Source: Paenibacillus marchantiophytorum (GTDB lineage: Bacteria; Bacillota; Bacilli; Paenibacillales; NBRC-103111). Taken from it: DNA of 64,000 bases. Location of the stretch: assembly GCF_014640555.1 (NCBI RefSeq), contig NZ_BMHE01000017.1, forward strand, positions 1 through 64,000. The letters run 5' to 3'. A program made the translations under genes and the position numbers. Positions within the stretch are counted from its first letter, which is position 1. The number at the start of each line of letters is the position of its first letter. Shown here one piece after another: positions 19,805 to 29,983 of the stretch. The notes under the pieces are model-generated. The model did no database searches and had not been told where the DNA came from. It saw nothing but the letters and a program-made list of their open reading frames with translations.

Positions 19805-20221
19805 TCACCTCTTCATATTAGCATCCATGTACCCTTGCAGGATGAGCTGTGCAGCCATTTTATCAATGACTAACTTCCGTTTCTTCCGACTAACATCTGC
19901 TTCTAGCAGTGTGCGTGTCGCAGCAACAGTCGTTAAGCGTTCATCCCACAAGTGTACAGGCACACTTAATTTCTGTTCCAGTTCTTTGGAGAACTCAATC
20001 GCTAGCTCCCCGCGAGGACCTATCGTATTGTTCATATTTTTGGGCAAGCCAACAATAATCTGAGTTACGCCATACTCTTTGACAATGGCTTCCAGCCTAT
20101 TGATGTCTTCCCCAGGCTTGCGGCGATGGATGACTTCCAGCCCTTGAGCGGTCCAACCAAGCTCATCGCTCATCGCGACACCAATCGTTTTGTCCCCATA
20201 ATCCAAGCCTATCCATCTCAT
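19805..20221 (-). CDS. ruvX: RuvX/YqgF-family Holliday junction resolvase-like protein (YrrK)
   Basis: This is a 138-residue RNase H-fold protein. The first acidic residue is in [14 protein letters not shown], the central strand is [15 protein letters not shown], and the C-terminal block is [17 protein letters not shown] followed by the aspartate of [16 protein letters not shown]. Family members are proposed to process 16S rRNA 5' ends or Holliday junctions; essentiality is documented in several bacteria, but the exact role is debated. I prefer the ATG giving MRWIGLD, which matches family starts, over a TTG four codons upstream. It lies between ireB and yrzB in one operon. Confidence 0.9.
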   Translation of the reverse strand: MRWIGLDYGDKTIGVAMSDELGWTAQGLEVIHRRKPGEDINRLEAIVKEYGVTQIIVGLPKNMNNTIGPRGELAIEFSKELEQKLSVPVHLWDERLTTVAATRTLLEADVSRKKRKLVIDKMAAQLILQGYMDANMKR

Positions 20222-20239
20222 GCCGGTTCTCAATTCCTT

Positions 20240-20500
20240 CTATTTGTGTTGACCCAGATATGCACGAACCAACTCTTCAATCAGTTCGTCGCGTTCCCGT
20301 TTGCGAATGAGGCTCCGGGCATTGTTATGCCGCGGAATGTAAGCAGGATCTCCGGAAAGCAAGTATCCGACAATTTGGTTGATCGGATTATACCCTTTTT
20401 CCTGAAGAGCGTCGTACACCGCTAGTAAAACATCTTTGGGCGACGTCTCAATTTCTTCTGCCTTCACGTTGAACTTCATCGTTTTGTCCATGGAACTCAT
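20240..20500 (-). CDS. ireB: IreB family regulatory phosphoprotein (YrzL, DUF965)
   Basis: This 86-residue protein of the IreB family is a target of the Ser/Thr kinase IreK in enterococci, affecting cephalosporin resistance. It shows MDKTMKFN at the start, [33 protein letters not shown] in the middle (signature segments) and [11 protein letters not shown] at the end. Threonines close to the N-terminus correspond to the known phosphorylation region. The ATG has a GGGGTG site; an upstream in-frame start at 20536 lacks family support. It lies between alaS and ruvX, as in B. subtilis. Confidence 0.92.
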   Translation of the reverse strand: MSSMDKTMKFNVKAEEIETSPKDVLLAVYDALQEKGYNPINQIVGYLLSGDPAYIPRHNNARSLIRKRERDELIEELVRAYLGQHK

Positions 20501-20611
20501 CAGGAGCACCCCACTTTCCTTGTGTAACCTTGTCATATATTTGAAAAATGTTCCGTGTATACTGGTTATATTCTCTATGGGTTTAAAAATTCCTGTCCCG
20601 TCAAAAAATAA

Positions 20612-23239
20612 TTATCCAAATAGGGACAGAAGTCCTTCCACACTGGACAATGCTGCCGGCAATTTGGAAGCATCTTTACCGCCTGCCTGCGCCATATCCG
20701 GACGACCGCCGCCGCTTCCGCCTACAGCCAGTGCTACCTCTTTAATAATTTTACCAGCATGGAAACCTTTGGCAACCAAATCAGGTGTGACCGCAGCAAC
20801 CAAATTAACTTTATCATCCGCTACAGCGCCAAGCACGATAACCGCAGAGCCCAGCTTCACTTTCATCTCATCGACGATGTTGCGAAGTGAATCCATATCC
20901 GCTGCATTGACTTGTGCGGCCAATACAGATACGCCTGCTGCTTGCTTCACTTGGTCCGTCAGGGAGCCAGCCTCGATGCGCCCAAGCTTGCCGCGCAGCG
21001 ATTCATTTTCGCGTGCCAGTTCCTTCACTTGCTGAAGCGTCGCTTCTAGCCGTTTAGGAACATCCTGCACATTCGACTTAAGCAGATTAGCTGATTCCTT
21101 CAGCAATTGCAATTGCTGGTCTAGATATTCGTAGGCACTGCGACCGGATACGGCCTCGATCCGACGTACGCCAGATCCAATCCCGGACTCGCTGACAATT
21201 TTGAACAAACCGATTTGACCGGTATTCGTGACATGACAACCTCCGCACAACTCCAAGCTGTAATCACCGACTTGCACGACACGCACAATATCGCCATACT
21301 TTTCACCGAACAAGGCCATAGCTCCCATTGCTTTCGCATCTGCGATTGCTTTGAGTGAAATATCCACGTTGATGTTATTCCATATTTGACGATTGACACG
21401 CTGCTCCACATCCTGCAGCTCTTCGCTGGTGATGCTTCCGAAGTGGGAGAAGTCAAAACGCAAGCGATCCGGTTCTACAAGGGAACCCGCTTGATTGACG
21501 TGAGTACCTAATACTTCCTTCAAAGCTTTGTGCAGCAAATGGGTTGCTGTATGATTCTTGATGATGTCTCCACGCTGAGCCGCGGCTACGATCGCTTCGA
21601 CCGAATCCCCGATACGCAGAACACCGGATTCCACGATCACTTTGTGGACATGCTGCCCATGAGGCGCTTTGCTAACATCTTCCACTTTCAAAGTCACTTG
21701 ATTGCTGCGAATAATTCCGTAGTCGCTTACTTGGCCACCGCTTTCTGCATAGAACGGCGTACGGTCCAAAACAACTTGGCAAGTCTCGCCTACACCCACG
21801 ATGTCTACTAGCGTATTTTCATGAACAATAGCTGCAATATTAGCACTAACTACCAATTCATTATAACCAACAAATTCGCTTTTAATCGTCAATTCAGATA
21901 GCGGACCGCCTTGAATCTTCATTCCGCCTTCTTTGTGACTAGCTGCTCTTGCGCGGTCCCGCTGCTCCTGCATGGAGGCGTCGAATCCAGCACGATCAAC
22001 GGTCAATCCCTTCTCGGAAGCGAAGTCCTCTGTTAAATCAAATGGGAAGCCGTAAGTATCATACAATTTAAAAGCATCCGGACCGCTGATTTGGTTCGTG
22101 CCCGCTTGACGCGTTTTCTCAACCATCTCTGCAAGAATGATCAAACCATCGCTTAGCGTTTCATGGAAACGCTCCTCTTCCGTGCGGATAACCTTTTCGA
22201 TAAATTCACGCTTGTCTACAACTTCTGTATAGTAAACTCCCATGATATCGCCCACAGTGGGTACAAGCTTGTGAAGGAACGGCTTATCCAAACCTAGTAC
22301 CTTCCCATAGCGCACAGCGCGGCGAAGCAAACGGCGAATGACGTAACCACGACCTTCATTAGAAGGAAGCACACCGTCACCAACAGAGAAAGCAACCGTA
22401 CGAATGTGGTCAGCAATGACTTTCAATGCTACATCATGCTCATCATTGACATGATACTGCACACCGGTTAGCTCACAAGCTTTATCAATAATCGGTTTGA
22501 ACAAATCCGTATCAAAGTTTGAGTCAACATCCTGAAGAATGGAAGCAAAGCGCTCCAAGCCTGCGCCTGTATCAATGTTCTTGTTAGGAAGCGGTGTATA
22601 GCTGCCGTCTTTGTTATGGTTGAACTGGGTAAACACAAGGTTCCATACTTCCAGGAAACGCTCGTTCTCCCCGCCAGGCCAGCATTCTGGATCCGATAAA
22701 TCACCGTATTGATCTCCGCGATCATAGAAAATTTCTGTACAAGGCCCACAGGGTCCTTCGCCGATATCCCAGAAATTATCTTCTTTCAACTTATAGATAC
22801 GATCTTCCGGTAAGCCGATTTCTTTGTTCCAAATAAGAAAAGCTTCTTCATCATCTTCATGGACAGTAACCGAGATCCGATTCGGATCAAAGCCGATCCA
22901 TTGCGGATCGGTTAAGAACTCCCACGCCCAAGGAATAACTTCTTTCTTGAAATAGTCACCGATGGAGAAGTTCCCCAACATCTCAAAAAACGTATGATGA
23001 CGACGCGTCTTCCCTACATTCTCAATATCATTGGTACGAATACATTTCTGTGCATTCGTGATCCGCGGATTTTCGGGAATTTCACGGCCATCCAGATAAG
23101 GCTTAAGGGGAGCAATCCCCGCATTAATCCAAAGCAGTGATGGATCATTGTGCGGAACGAGCGATGAGCTTGGTTCTACTTTATGCCCTTTACTAGCAAA
23201 GAACTGCAACCACTTGGAACGAATTTCACTTGCCTTCAT
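20612..23239 (-). CDS. alaS: Alanyl-tRNA synthetase
   Basis: AlaS charges tRNA-Ala and edits mischarged Ser/Gly. The 875-residue protein has the class II core at the N-terminus ([25 protein letters not shown] motif region), the editing domain with the zinc-binding HTATH (around residue 565) and CGGCH (around 665), and the C-terminal C-Ala domain rich in GGSGGGRP. The start ATG has GGAGG and gives MKASEI, the family N-terminus. In-frame sequence upstream of it is the T-box leader, not protein. It is the first gene of the operon alaS-ireB-ruvX-yrzB-yrzB2-mltG-trhP1-trhP2, judged from short spacings. Confidence 0.97.
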   Translation of the reverse strand: MKASEIRSKWLQFFASKGHKVEPSSSLVPHNDPSLLWINAGIAPLKPYLDGREIPENPRITNAQKCIRTNDIENVGKTRRHHTFFEMLGNFSIGDYFKKEVIPWAWEFLTDPQWIGFDPNRISVTVHEDDEEAFLIWNKEIGLPEDRIYKLKEDNFWDIGEGPCGPCTEIFYDRGDQYGDLSDPECWPGGENERFLEVWNLVFTQFNHNKDGSYTPLPNKNIDTGAGLERFASILQDVDSNFDTDLFKPIIDKACELTGVQYHVNDEHDVALKVIADHIRTVAFSVGDGVLPSNEGRGYVIRRLLRRAVRYGKVLGLDKPFLHKLVPTVGDIMGVYYTEVVDKREFIEKVIRTEEERFHETLSDGLIILAEMVEKTRQAGTNQISGPDAFKLYDTYGFPFDLTEDFASEKGLTVDRAGFDASMQEQRDRARAASHKEGGMKIQGGPLSELTIKSEFVGYNELVVSANIAAIVHENTLVDIVGVGETCQVVLDRTPFYAESGGQVSDYGIIRSNQVTLKVEDVSKAPHGQHVHKVIVESGVLRIGDSVEAIVAAAQRGDIIKNHTATHLLHKALKEVLGTHVNQAGSLVEPDRLRFDFSHFGSITSEELQDVEQRVNRQIWNNINVDISLKAIADAKAMGAMALFGEKYGDIVRVVQVGDYSLELCGGCHVTNTGQIGLFKIVSESGIGSGVRRIEAVSGRSAYEYLDQQLQLLKESANLLKSNVQDVPKRLEATLQQVKELARENESLRGKLGRIEAGSLTDQVKQAAGVSVLAAQVNAADMDSLRNIVDEMKVKLGSAVIVLGAVADDKVNLVAAVTPDLVAKGFHAGKIIKEVALAVGGSGGGRPDMAQAGGKDASKLPAALSSVEGLLSLFG

Positions 23240-23251
23240 CTCTCTCAAGCC

Positions 23252-23579
23252 TCCATATATATGCATGATCTTCAAAAAAAACAAAAAACGCCCCTGTAAC
23301 ATACAGGGACGAATCATCGCGGTACCACCCTGGTTATTGAAGCCGATTCTTCCTGCCGAAGCAAGAGGAAACGAAACCCAATCTCCTTGTGCGGATCTGT
23401 AACGGGTCCAACCGGTGAAGTTCTTCCACACTCCGAAACGAGCTTTGGGCCATCCTAACATCGAAAGGTTCTTTCAGCCGGTAACTAAGCAGCTTATGCT
23501 TGCTTCCCGGAACCTTCTCTCTGACAATGGGTCATGGCTTACTAAAGTTTCATCAACGTTTTCATGTTAGATATAGATA
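23252..23579 (-). ncRNA. T-box riboswitch of alaS
   Basis: The minus strand carries the T-box core CAGGGTGGTACCGCGATG (about 23315-23332). A terminator follows, CGTCCCTGTA/TACAGGGGCG with a long T run (23282-23312). Stem I base pairing GAAGGTTC/GAACCTTTC near the 5' end frames a 3' loop reading CCGGCTGAAA, where GCT (Ala) is the likely specifier codon. Uncharged tRNA-Ala would therefore release alaS transcription. Confidence 0.92.
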
Positions 23580-23585
23580 AGCCAA

Positions 23586-23614
23586 ATTATAACTTTACGA
23601 CGCAATGCTGTCAA
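23586..23614 (-). promoter_or_regulatory. Consensus sigma-A promoter of the alaS operon
   Basis: Minus strand TTGACA, a 17-nt spacer and TATAAT: a perfect consensus, placing transcription start about 23579 at the beginning of the T-box leader. Confidence 0.88.
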
Positions 23615-23709
23615 TATTCAGCTTAATAAATGAAACCTTTCCTCTTTGGGAAACGTAAGTAAGATAAAGTTGTTTCCCATTCTTTTACCAAACCTAGGAG
23701 GTCTTGTAA

Positions 23710-23949
23710 CTGGATTTCTCTTCGCTTACGCTGCTTGCTTTAATCTCGCCGATTTTTATCATTGTCATCTACATCATGGTCAAAACACTTATAAAAAAAG
23801 AAATCCCGGATAGCCGCTACAATCCCTTTGACTATATAACAGGGCAGAGCCGGATCGAATTTCAAGAGCAAAAGGAAGAAAAGGAAGAGGCAGATGACCA
23901 AGGAGACGATAAAAATAAGCATTTAATAAAACTAAAAATACACAGTTGA
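23710..23949 (+). CDS. Small membrane protein, DUF3951-like, CTG start
   Basis: This 79-codon ORF has a start region LDFSSLTLLALISPIFIIVIYIMV (one membrane helix, residues 4-25), then KTLIKKEIPDSRYNPFDYITGQS and a charged Glu/Lys-rich tail. The Y-x-PFD-x-ITGQ element is what I associate with the DUF3951 family of small Firmicute membrane proteins; this is recalled, not searched. The only initiation codon in frame ahead of the helix is CTG, with AGGAGG eight nt upstream. An internal ATG would remove the helix. The stop codon lies inside the following Fur-type operator and -35 element. Confidence 0.65.
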   Translation: MDFSSLTLLALISPIFIIVIYIMVKTLIKKEIPDSRYNPFDYITGQSRIEFQEQKEEKEEADDQGDDKNKHLIKLKIHS

Positions 23950-23974
23950 CAATCGTTCTCAATGGAAGTATACT
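23946..23974 (+). promoter_or_regulatory. Strong sigma-A promoter of the putative Fur-regulated RNA
   Basis: TTGACA (23946-23951), exactly 17 nt, then TATACT (23969-23974); start expected near 23981. It is flanked and overlapped by two Fur-type operators. Confidence 0.75.
23947..23961. promoter_or_regulatory. Fur-type operator 1 overlapping the -35
   Basis: TGACAATCGTTCTCA matches the 7-1-7 Bacillus Fur box TGATAATNATTATCA at 11 of 14 positions. It covers the -35 hexamer, so binding would block RNA polymerase. Confidence 0.5.
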
Positions 23975-23982
23975 AAGTTTAT

Positions 23983-24002
23983 TGATAATGATTTTCATTA
24001 TC
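23983..24002. promoter_or_regulatory. Fur-type operator 2 at the transcription start
   Basis: GATAATGATTTTCATTATC at 23984-24002 matches the classical 19-bp Fur box GATAATGATAATCATTATC at 17 of 19 positions. In 7-1-7 form it has a single mismatch. It sits at about +3 to +22. Confidence 0.8.
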
Positions 24003-24097
24003 GAATAAGAAATACAAGAATTCAGCATACTTATTCCGTATCCCATTCGATGGTTTACGCATTGCCACACCCTTTCATATCCTCAACCCTCGTGCAG

Positions 24098-24145
24098 AAC
24101 CCCTATGTTCCATGATCCCGCAAGTCATGGTTCACAGGGGTTTTG
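24098..24145 (+). terminator. Hairpin terminator of the candidate sRNA
   Basis: Eighteen-position stem with three mismatches, loop TCCCGCAAG, then TTTT. The opposite strand lacks a good T tract, so the plus direction is favoured. Confidence 0.7.
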
Positions 24146-24167
24146 TGCGTCTTCTGAGCCGTTCTCC

Positions 24168-25238
24168 CTAGGTGGTTGGCTTATGAACATAATGCAGGAA
24201 CACATGCTGCAGAATAACTTTCATGACGGCAAAGAAAGGCACAGCCAATATTAACCCCACAATACCCGCTACCTCCCCGCCTACAAGCAGCGCGAAGATG
24301 ATAAACAAAGGATGCATATGCAGCGTTCGGCCTACTACCTGAGGTGAAATCACATTTCCTTCCAAAATTTGAATCGTTAAATTTACGAGCGCTACGAACA
24401 GTACCATTTTCAAAGAAATCGTTGAAGCCATGATAATGGCTGGCGCCGCGCCAAAGAAAGGACCTAAGTAAGGAATAATATTGAAAATGGCGACCACGCT
24501 CGCTAAGAGCAGCGCATACTGCATGCCAATCAGCCAATAGCCCAAGTACGCAAGTCCGCCGATAATCACGCAAACTAACAATTGTCCGCGAATATAATTG
24601 CCGAGTGCGGTGTCAATATCAATTAGCAGCTTGACCGTTTTTTTGCGATGCTCTCGCGGCACGATAGCTAATGCTGTTTTTTCGATGATTCGAAAATCTT
24701 TCATAATGTAAAAAGCCATGAACGGGACAATGAAGGCAATGAACAGCATATTGATCGTGTTGCCGATTTGATTCATATAATTCGAAATAGCTAGGGAAAT
24801 ACTGCTTTCCAGCTTGGCCAGTGAATGATTAAATCCGCTGCGCACACTATCAGGCAGCAATTGATTCTGATTAAAGCCATCCACAAGCGATTGCGCGCGC
24901 ATGGCCATTTGCGGCATATGTTCGTTCAATTCAGCAATTTGCGTCATAAACACAGGCGTCATATTCATGATAATGACCGTAAGCGATGAAATAAACACAC
25001 TATAAATCAGCAAAACGGCAATTGTTCTTGGCACTTTGCGCTTGTTGAGAAGATTAACAACGGGATTCAAAATGTAGGAAATGATCACCGCAATAAAAAA
25101 CGGGGTCACAATCGCTTTGATAAATGTGATAACACTAAACAGAATCGGTTTTATTTGCAACAGCATATACAAGGTCATCAAGGCCAGCAGCGTGTACACC
25201 AGCCCGATAAACCATCTATTTTTCCAAAATCGTTCCAT
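24168..25238 (-). CDS. AI-2E family transporter (YrrI-like)
   Basis: This 356-residue polytopic membrane protein of the AI-2E/PerM exporter family has about eight helices. Hallmarks are SYILNPVVNLLNKRKVPRTIAV near residue 65, IAFIVPFMAFYIMKDF in the centre, and the C-terminal NIIPYLGPFFGAAPA and VISPQVVGRTLHMHPL with a final AGIVGLILAVPFFAVMKVI. Members export AI-2, other small molecules or Na+ in exchange for protons; the substrate here is unknown. The ATG at 25238 has GAGGTG at six nt and is preferred over upstream in-frame starts. B. subtilis yrrI also neighbours alaS. Confidence 0.88.
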   Translation of the reverse strand: MERFWKNRWFIGLVYTLLALMTLYMLLQIKPILFSVITFIKAIVTPFFIAVIISYILNPVVNLLNKRKVPRTIAVLLIYSVFISSLTVIIMNMTPVFMTQIAELNEHMPQMAMRAQSLVDGFNQNQLLPDSVRSGFNHSLAKLESSISLAISNYMNQIGNTINMLFIAFIVPFMAFYIMKDFRIIEKTALAIVPREHRKKTVKLLIDIDTALGNYIRGQLLVCVIIGGLAYLGYWLIGMQYALLLASVVAIFNIIPYLGPFFGAAPAIIMASTISLKMVLFVALVNLTIQILEGNVISPQVVGRTLHMHPLFIIFALLVGGEVAGIVGLILAVPFFAVMKVILQHVFLHYVHKPTT

Positions 25239-25395
25239 GTCATTCACCTCGGGACTGTCAGATAAGTTTTCGCTCATACAGTATATGTACAACTCGTCCA
25301 AATTAATCCTAAAGCTGACATCCGCGCAACAAAAAAACGCCATTCTCATGCAGTTATCTGCTTGACAATAGACGTTTCGTTATGATCATTATTGA

Positions 25396-25596
25396 TTAAT
25401 TGGCATGTTCTTGGACTTGAGGCATTTCTTCCTCAAAAAACAAATCATCCAGAGAACTCAGTGTACCGTCTTCCTCAACCTGATACACGGACATTTTCTC
25501 TCCGTTAACGCTGAGTTCTATAAAGCAACCCCAGCAGTAAAATTGATGGGAACCGATCTTTCCAATATCTTTGGAATTACAGTTTGGACAACGCAT
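25396..25596 (-). CDS. Small zinc-ribbon protein
   Basis: This 66-residue protein begins with a compact zinc ribbon, CPNC (Cys3, Cys6) and CWGC (Cys21, Cys24). A short basic-hydrophobic ELSVNGEKMSVYQVEEDG strand pair and a very acidic C-terminal tail (LDDLFFEEEMPQ) follow. I do not recognise a named family; similar proteins are plausibly conserved hypothetical proteins of Paenibacillus. The ATG preceded by AGGGTG is preferred; a GTG three codons upstream overlaps that site. It follows the PRC-barrel gene by a few bases and is probably co-transcribed with it. Confidence 0.75.
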   Translation of the reverse strand: MRCPNCNSKDIGKIGSHQFYCWGCFIELSVNGEKMSVYQVEEDGTLSSLDDLFFEEEMPQVQEHAN

Positions 25597-25606
25597 CTCG
25601 CTCACC

Positions 25607-26134
25607 CTATTCTTCTTTGGATACGAAGAGTTCTTCCATTTCCTGAGCGCAATGTACAGGCACTATAATGGCGTCTTCCCCCTTGGTTGCCGATTCCGGC
25701 ATGGGTAGCCATTTACGCCCTTCCTTTAAATCAGAAATAAACCCTTCGGACAATTCATAACCTACTATTTGTTTACCCCAATCTTGGTTTAAATAAACAT
25801 CCTCCACCACGCCTAATTTATGTCCGCCTACGGTTATGACCGGAAGTCCTTTAATTTTGCGGCTTCCTTCAAGGAAAGCATGACACTCATCCACATGCTC
25901 GAGCTCTTGCATAACCGTTTCGTTCGGTATGGTAACGGCATCTTCTCCCACAGCAGTAATTCCCTCCCAAGGTACGTAGCGTAAGGAGGTGAACCATACT
26001 TTCACTTCAAGAACGATACCTCGTATGTTCCAATCAGGGTCAATCAACAGATCTTTCACTTGACCAATCTGCTTACCGGAATCTACCGTGATGACAGGAA
26101 GTCCGATCACATCATGCGCTTTGCGCAAGTTCAA
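25607..26134 (-). CDS. yrrD: PRC-barrel domain protein (YrrD)
   Basis: This 175-residue protein is built from two PRC-barrel repeats: residues 1-75 (VIGLPVITVDSGKQIGQVKDLLIDPDW) and about 92-165 (IKGLPVITVGGHKLGVVEDVYLN). The internal similarity GLPVITV-(S/G)G-K-G-V-D shows the duplication. PRC barrels occur in photosynthetic reaction-centre H subunits and RimM and usually mediate protein or RNA contacts; the role of YrrD is unknown, though it is found in sporulating Firmicutes. It lies downstream of cymR-yrvO, close to its place in B. subtilis. Confidence 0.88.
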   Translation of the reverse strand: MNLRKAHDVIGLPVITVDSGKQIGQVKDLLIDPDWNIRGIVLEVKVWFTSLRYVPWEGITAVGEDAVTIPNETVMQELEHVDECHAFLEGSRKIKGLPVITVGGHKLGVVEDVYLNQDWGKQIVGYELSEGFISDLKEGRKWLPMPESATKGEDAIIVPVHCAQEMEELFVSKEE

Positions 26135-26156
26135 TTCCTCCTAGAACCACCCGGTA

Positions 26157-27305
26157 CTAATTCATACGCAACCGTTGGATAATGGTTGCAACTTTCTGGG
26201 CAGCTGTTTCGATTTGCTCTTTAGAGTTCCCCATTCCAAAGCTAAACCGAACCGCGGAGGCTGTAACATTTTCTGGAAGTTTCATAGCTTTTAGAACATG
26301 CGACACTTCAAGGGAACCTGATGTGCAAGCAGAACCGCTTGCCGCAGCCACATTGTCGAGATCTAAATTCATAAGGAGTGTTTCTGTAGAAATACCTGGA
26401 AAGCTGATGTTCAGAATATGCGGGACTGACTGTTCCGTGTGGCCATTAATCGTAAAACCTTCGCTGCCTAATTGCTGCTCCAAGACATCGATCATCACTT
26501 GGCGCAGTTCTGCAGCCTGCTGCTGCATGCTGATCTGCTGGGGTAGAAACAGCTCCACCGCTTTGGCGAAGCCGGCGATAGCCGCCACATTCTCCGTTCC
26601 AGCGCGGCGCTTTCTTTCCTGGGATCCCCCGTAAACGTGAGGTATTAATTTCGTATGCTTCGAAACATACAAAGCTCCGACACCCTTGGGGCCGTATAAC
26701 TTGTGTGCGGAGAAGCTCACTAAATCGACAGGAAGCTCATGCAGGTTAATCGGCAATTTCCCCAGAGCTTGAACCGCATCCACATGAAAAGGAATCTGCC
26801 TTGCCCGTGCAAGTTGACCTATAGACTCAATGGGCTGAATCGTCCCTACTTCGTTATTCACATACATCACTGAAATAAGCGCTGTATCAGGGCGAATCGC
26901 TGCTTCGACATCCTCGATTTGAGTAAGACCAGTCGGACCTACTGGCAGGTAGGTCACCTCGAATCCGAGGCTCTCTAATCGCTCACAAGGATGTATGACA
27001 GCATGATGCTCGATTTGAGTTGTAAGGATGTGCTTCTTCTCTTCTTTGTTCGCATTCAGAAGGCCAAATATCGCCATATTATTGCTTTCGGTTCCACCGC
27101 TTGTGAAAATCAGCTCAGCAGGCAGACAGCCCAAGGACTTCGCCATCGCATCACGAAACCGATTAAGTGCTGTCCTCGTTGCTCTGCCGAAGCTGTGTGT
27201 ACTCGAAGGATTGCCATAAAAGGCTGTATAGAAAGGAAGCATCGCTTCCAATACGTCGGGATGCACTGGCGTGGTTGCCGCGTAATCAAGATAAATAGGA
27301 TTCAT
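26157..27305 (-). CDS. yrvO: Cysteine desulfurase (YrvO/IscS-type)
   Basis: This PLP enzyme takes sulfur from cysteine as a persulfide. The 382-residue protein shows YLDYAATTP at the N-terminus, TSGGTESNN (68-76), the PLP histidine at EHHAV, K202 in SAHKLYGPKG, and catalytic C327 in SGSACTSGS. In B. subtilis YrvO passes sulfur to MnmA for 2-thiouridine in tRNA. Here mnmA lies 0.75 kb away but on the opposite strand, divergent from cymR-yrvO rather than downstream of it. It starts 9 nt after cymR, implying co-transcription with that regulator. Confidence 0.95.
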   Translation of the reverse strand: MNPIYLDYAATTPVHPDVLEAMLPFYTAFYGNPSSTHSFGRATRTALNRFRDAMAKSLGCLPAELIFTSGGTESNNMAIFGLLNANKEEKKHILTTQIEHHAVIHPCERLESLGFEVTYLPVGPTGLTQIEDVEAAIRPDTALISVMYVNNEVGTIQPIESIGQLARARQIPFHVDAVQALGKLPINLHELPVDLVSFSAHKLYGPKGVGALYVSKHTKLIPHVYGGSQERKRRAGTENVAAIAGFAKAVELFLPQQISMQQQAAELRQVMIDVLEQQLGSEGFTINGHTEQSVPHILNISFPGISTETLLMNLDLDNVAAASGSACTSGSLEVSHVLKAMKLPENVTASAVRFSFGMGNSKEQIETAAQKVATIIQRLRMN

Positions 27306-27314
27306 TAGACACCT

Positions 27315-27734
27315 TTAAATGTAGAACATGTAGTTGTCACTTGAGCCTTGGTCTTCGTAAGAGATCAGGTTTGCAAGTGTAGTTGAATCCAAGACATCCG
27401 CAATGCTGTCGCGGATACGTATCCACAGGTCACGCTTAGCCGGATCATCTTCTTCTGTAAAATCAACAGGGCTGATCGGCCCTTCCAGAACGCGAATAAC
27501 CTCGCCTGCCGTCACTTGATCCGCAGCTTTGGAGAGAATATATCCACCGTAAGCTCCGCGAATACTTTTCACCAATCCTGCATTGCGCAGGGGAGCCACG
27601 AGCTGCTCCAAATAGTGCTCGGATAGTTGATGTTTCTCAGCAATACTTTTCAGTGAAGTCGGTCCTTCACCAACGCGATTGGCCAGCTCCATCATGATCG
27701 TTAGACCATAGCGGCCTTTTGTAGAAATTTTCAA
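27315..27734 (-). CDS. cymR: Rrf2-family regulator CymR
   Basis: CymR is the master repressor of cysteine metabolism in B. subtilis and senses O-acetylserine through CysK. The 139-residue protein matches it over its length: MKISTKGRYGLTIMMELA at the start, winged helix GPTSLKSIAEKHQLSEHYLEQLV, LRNAGLVKSIRGAYGGY, and the diagnostic C-terminus YMFYI. No cysteine cluster for iron-sulfur is present, which separates it from IscR and NsrR. I use the TTG start five nt after GAGGTG, giving the same N-terminus as the B. subtilis protein; a GTG two codons upstream overlaps the site. Confidence 0.92.
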   Translation of the reverse strand: MKISTKGRYGLTIMMELANRVGEGPTSLKSIAEKHQLSEHYLEQLVAPLRNAGLVKSIRGAYGGYILSKAADQVTAGEVIRVLEGPISPVDFTEEDDPAKRDLWIRIRDSIADVLDSTTLANLISYEDQGSSDNYMFYI

Positions 27735-29137
<1,403 letters not shown>

Positions 29138-29173
29138 GTTTGGACGCTTGAACCAGAGGAAGGATGAATCCAA

Positions 29174-29866
29174 ATGTTCAAAACGAACGCAAGTACTTTA
29201 AAAATTGCAACTTATGAAGATGCCATAAGACTTGTCAAAGAGATTGGGATTCTCCCTCTCTCTTCCTTCATCCCTGATCATCCGTCACTGGATTCCGTGA
29301 CCGAATTCAAAGATTGGCATACTGGCTTAGACACAGATCCTTGGTTATGGCGGGATCGTTTTCCCGGGGAAGGCATCGCTGTTTATGGCCGTTTTTTTGC
29401 TAAGAAGCCTTTATTGATTTCTGCTGAGCTTTTCCCTCTGGTCAAAAACTTGCTGGAAGATCCGTATTCCGTCGAAGAACGTTATGATGACGGCCTGCTT
29501 CCCAAGGCATCTGTCGAGATTTATCAGGCGATCGCCGATCAAGAAGGCATTGACGTTAAAACATTGCGGGCTAAAACAGGAATGAAAGGCAAAGAATCCA
29601 AAAGTGAATTCGATCGTGCGCTCATCGAACTGCAAAGCTCTGCGGACATTGTCATTGCCGGCATCGGTGAAAAACGTAATGCAGATGGCAATAAAAGCGG
29701 TTGGAACAGCACCTGCTATATGACCGCTTCACATTGGATGGAACTGTATAACCACGAGCCTAACACGCTGCCGACTCCGGAAGCCAAGAATAAAATGAGA
29801 GCTTGGATTGCAGAGAACTACAGTGAAGCCGCTGGTCTTTATTTGCGAAAGATTTTTAAGCTTTAA
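29174..29866 (+). CDS. Conserved hypothetical protein (AlkZ-related?)
   Basis: This 230-residue soluble protein is rich in Trp. It has DHPSLDSVTEFKDWHTGLDTDPWLWRDRFP in the N-terminal third (key residues W and D-P-W-L-W) and GEGIAVYGRFFAKKPLLIS. A central helix-turn-helix-like stretch (IYQAIADQEGIDVKTLRAKTG, then FDRALIELQSSADIVIAG) follows, with a C-terminal MRAWIAENYSEAAGLYLRKIF. The fold suggests winged-helix elements as in AlkZ/YcaQ glycosylases, and I recall similar proteins labelled AlkZ-related, but this was not checked. The ATG has AAGGA at nine nt. It is probably co-transcribed with mnmA and ends at a strong terminator. Confidence 0.6.
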   Translation: MFKTNASTLKIATYEDAIRLVKEIGILPLSSFIPDHPSLDSVTEFKDWHTGLDTDPWLWRDRFPGEGIAVYGRFFAKKPLLISAELFPLVKNLLEDPYSVEERYDDGLLPKASVEIYQAIADQEGIDVKTLRAKTGMKGKESKSEFDRALIELQSSADIVIAGIGEKRNADGNKSGWNSTCYMTASHWMELYNHEPNTLPTPEAKNKMRAWIAENYSEAAGLYLRKIFKL

Positions 29867-29872
29867 GTTTTG

Positions 29873-29901
29873 AAGAAGAGCCTATTCGGGCTCTTCTTTT
29901 G
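29873..29901 (+). terminator. Terminator after the mnmA unit
   Basis: AAGAAGAGCC, a 6-nt loop, GGCTCTTCTT, then TT; 7 nt after the preceding stop codon. Confidence 0.88.
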
Positions 29902-29983
29902 CGTTGTACCCAAATTTACCTGTGCCTCAGGAAGTATGCACGTGGAACTCTGGGCAAACGATAATGGCGAAAGGTGTGAGCGC

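Larger units (their letters stand above)
23981..24145 (+). ncRNA. Candidate Fur-repressed small RNA
   Basis: A strong promoter with two Fur boxes is followed after about 120 nt by a long hairpin (24098-24142; AACCCC...GGGGTT outer stem and CCATGA/TCATGG inner stem) and TTTT. No ORF with a ribosome binding site lies between; a 21-codon ATG frame at 24052 lacks one. Just before the terminator is a C-rich, apparently unpaired stretch (CCTCAACCCTCGTGC), the kind of sequence by which iron-sparing sRNAs such as FsrA pair with ribosome binding sites. Promoter, operators and hairpin are seen; an RNA product is inferred. Confidence 0.55.

Noticed and set aside
23240-23461. N-terminal extension of AlaS
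   Set aside because: The in-frame codons translate the T-box core and its terminator; AGGAGG-type site and homology fix the start at 23239.
24052-24117. 21-codon ORF within the candidate sRNA
   Set aside because: No ribosome binding site before the ATG and the frame ends inside the terminator stem; leader-peptide function cannot be supported.
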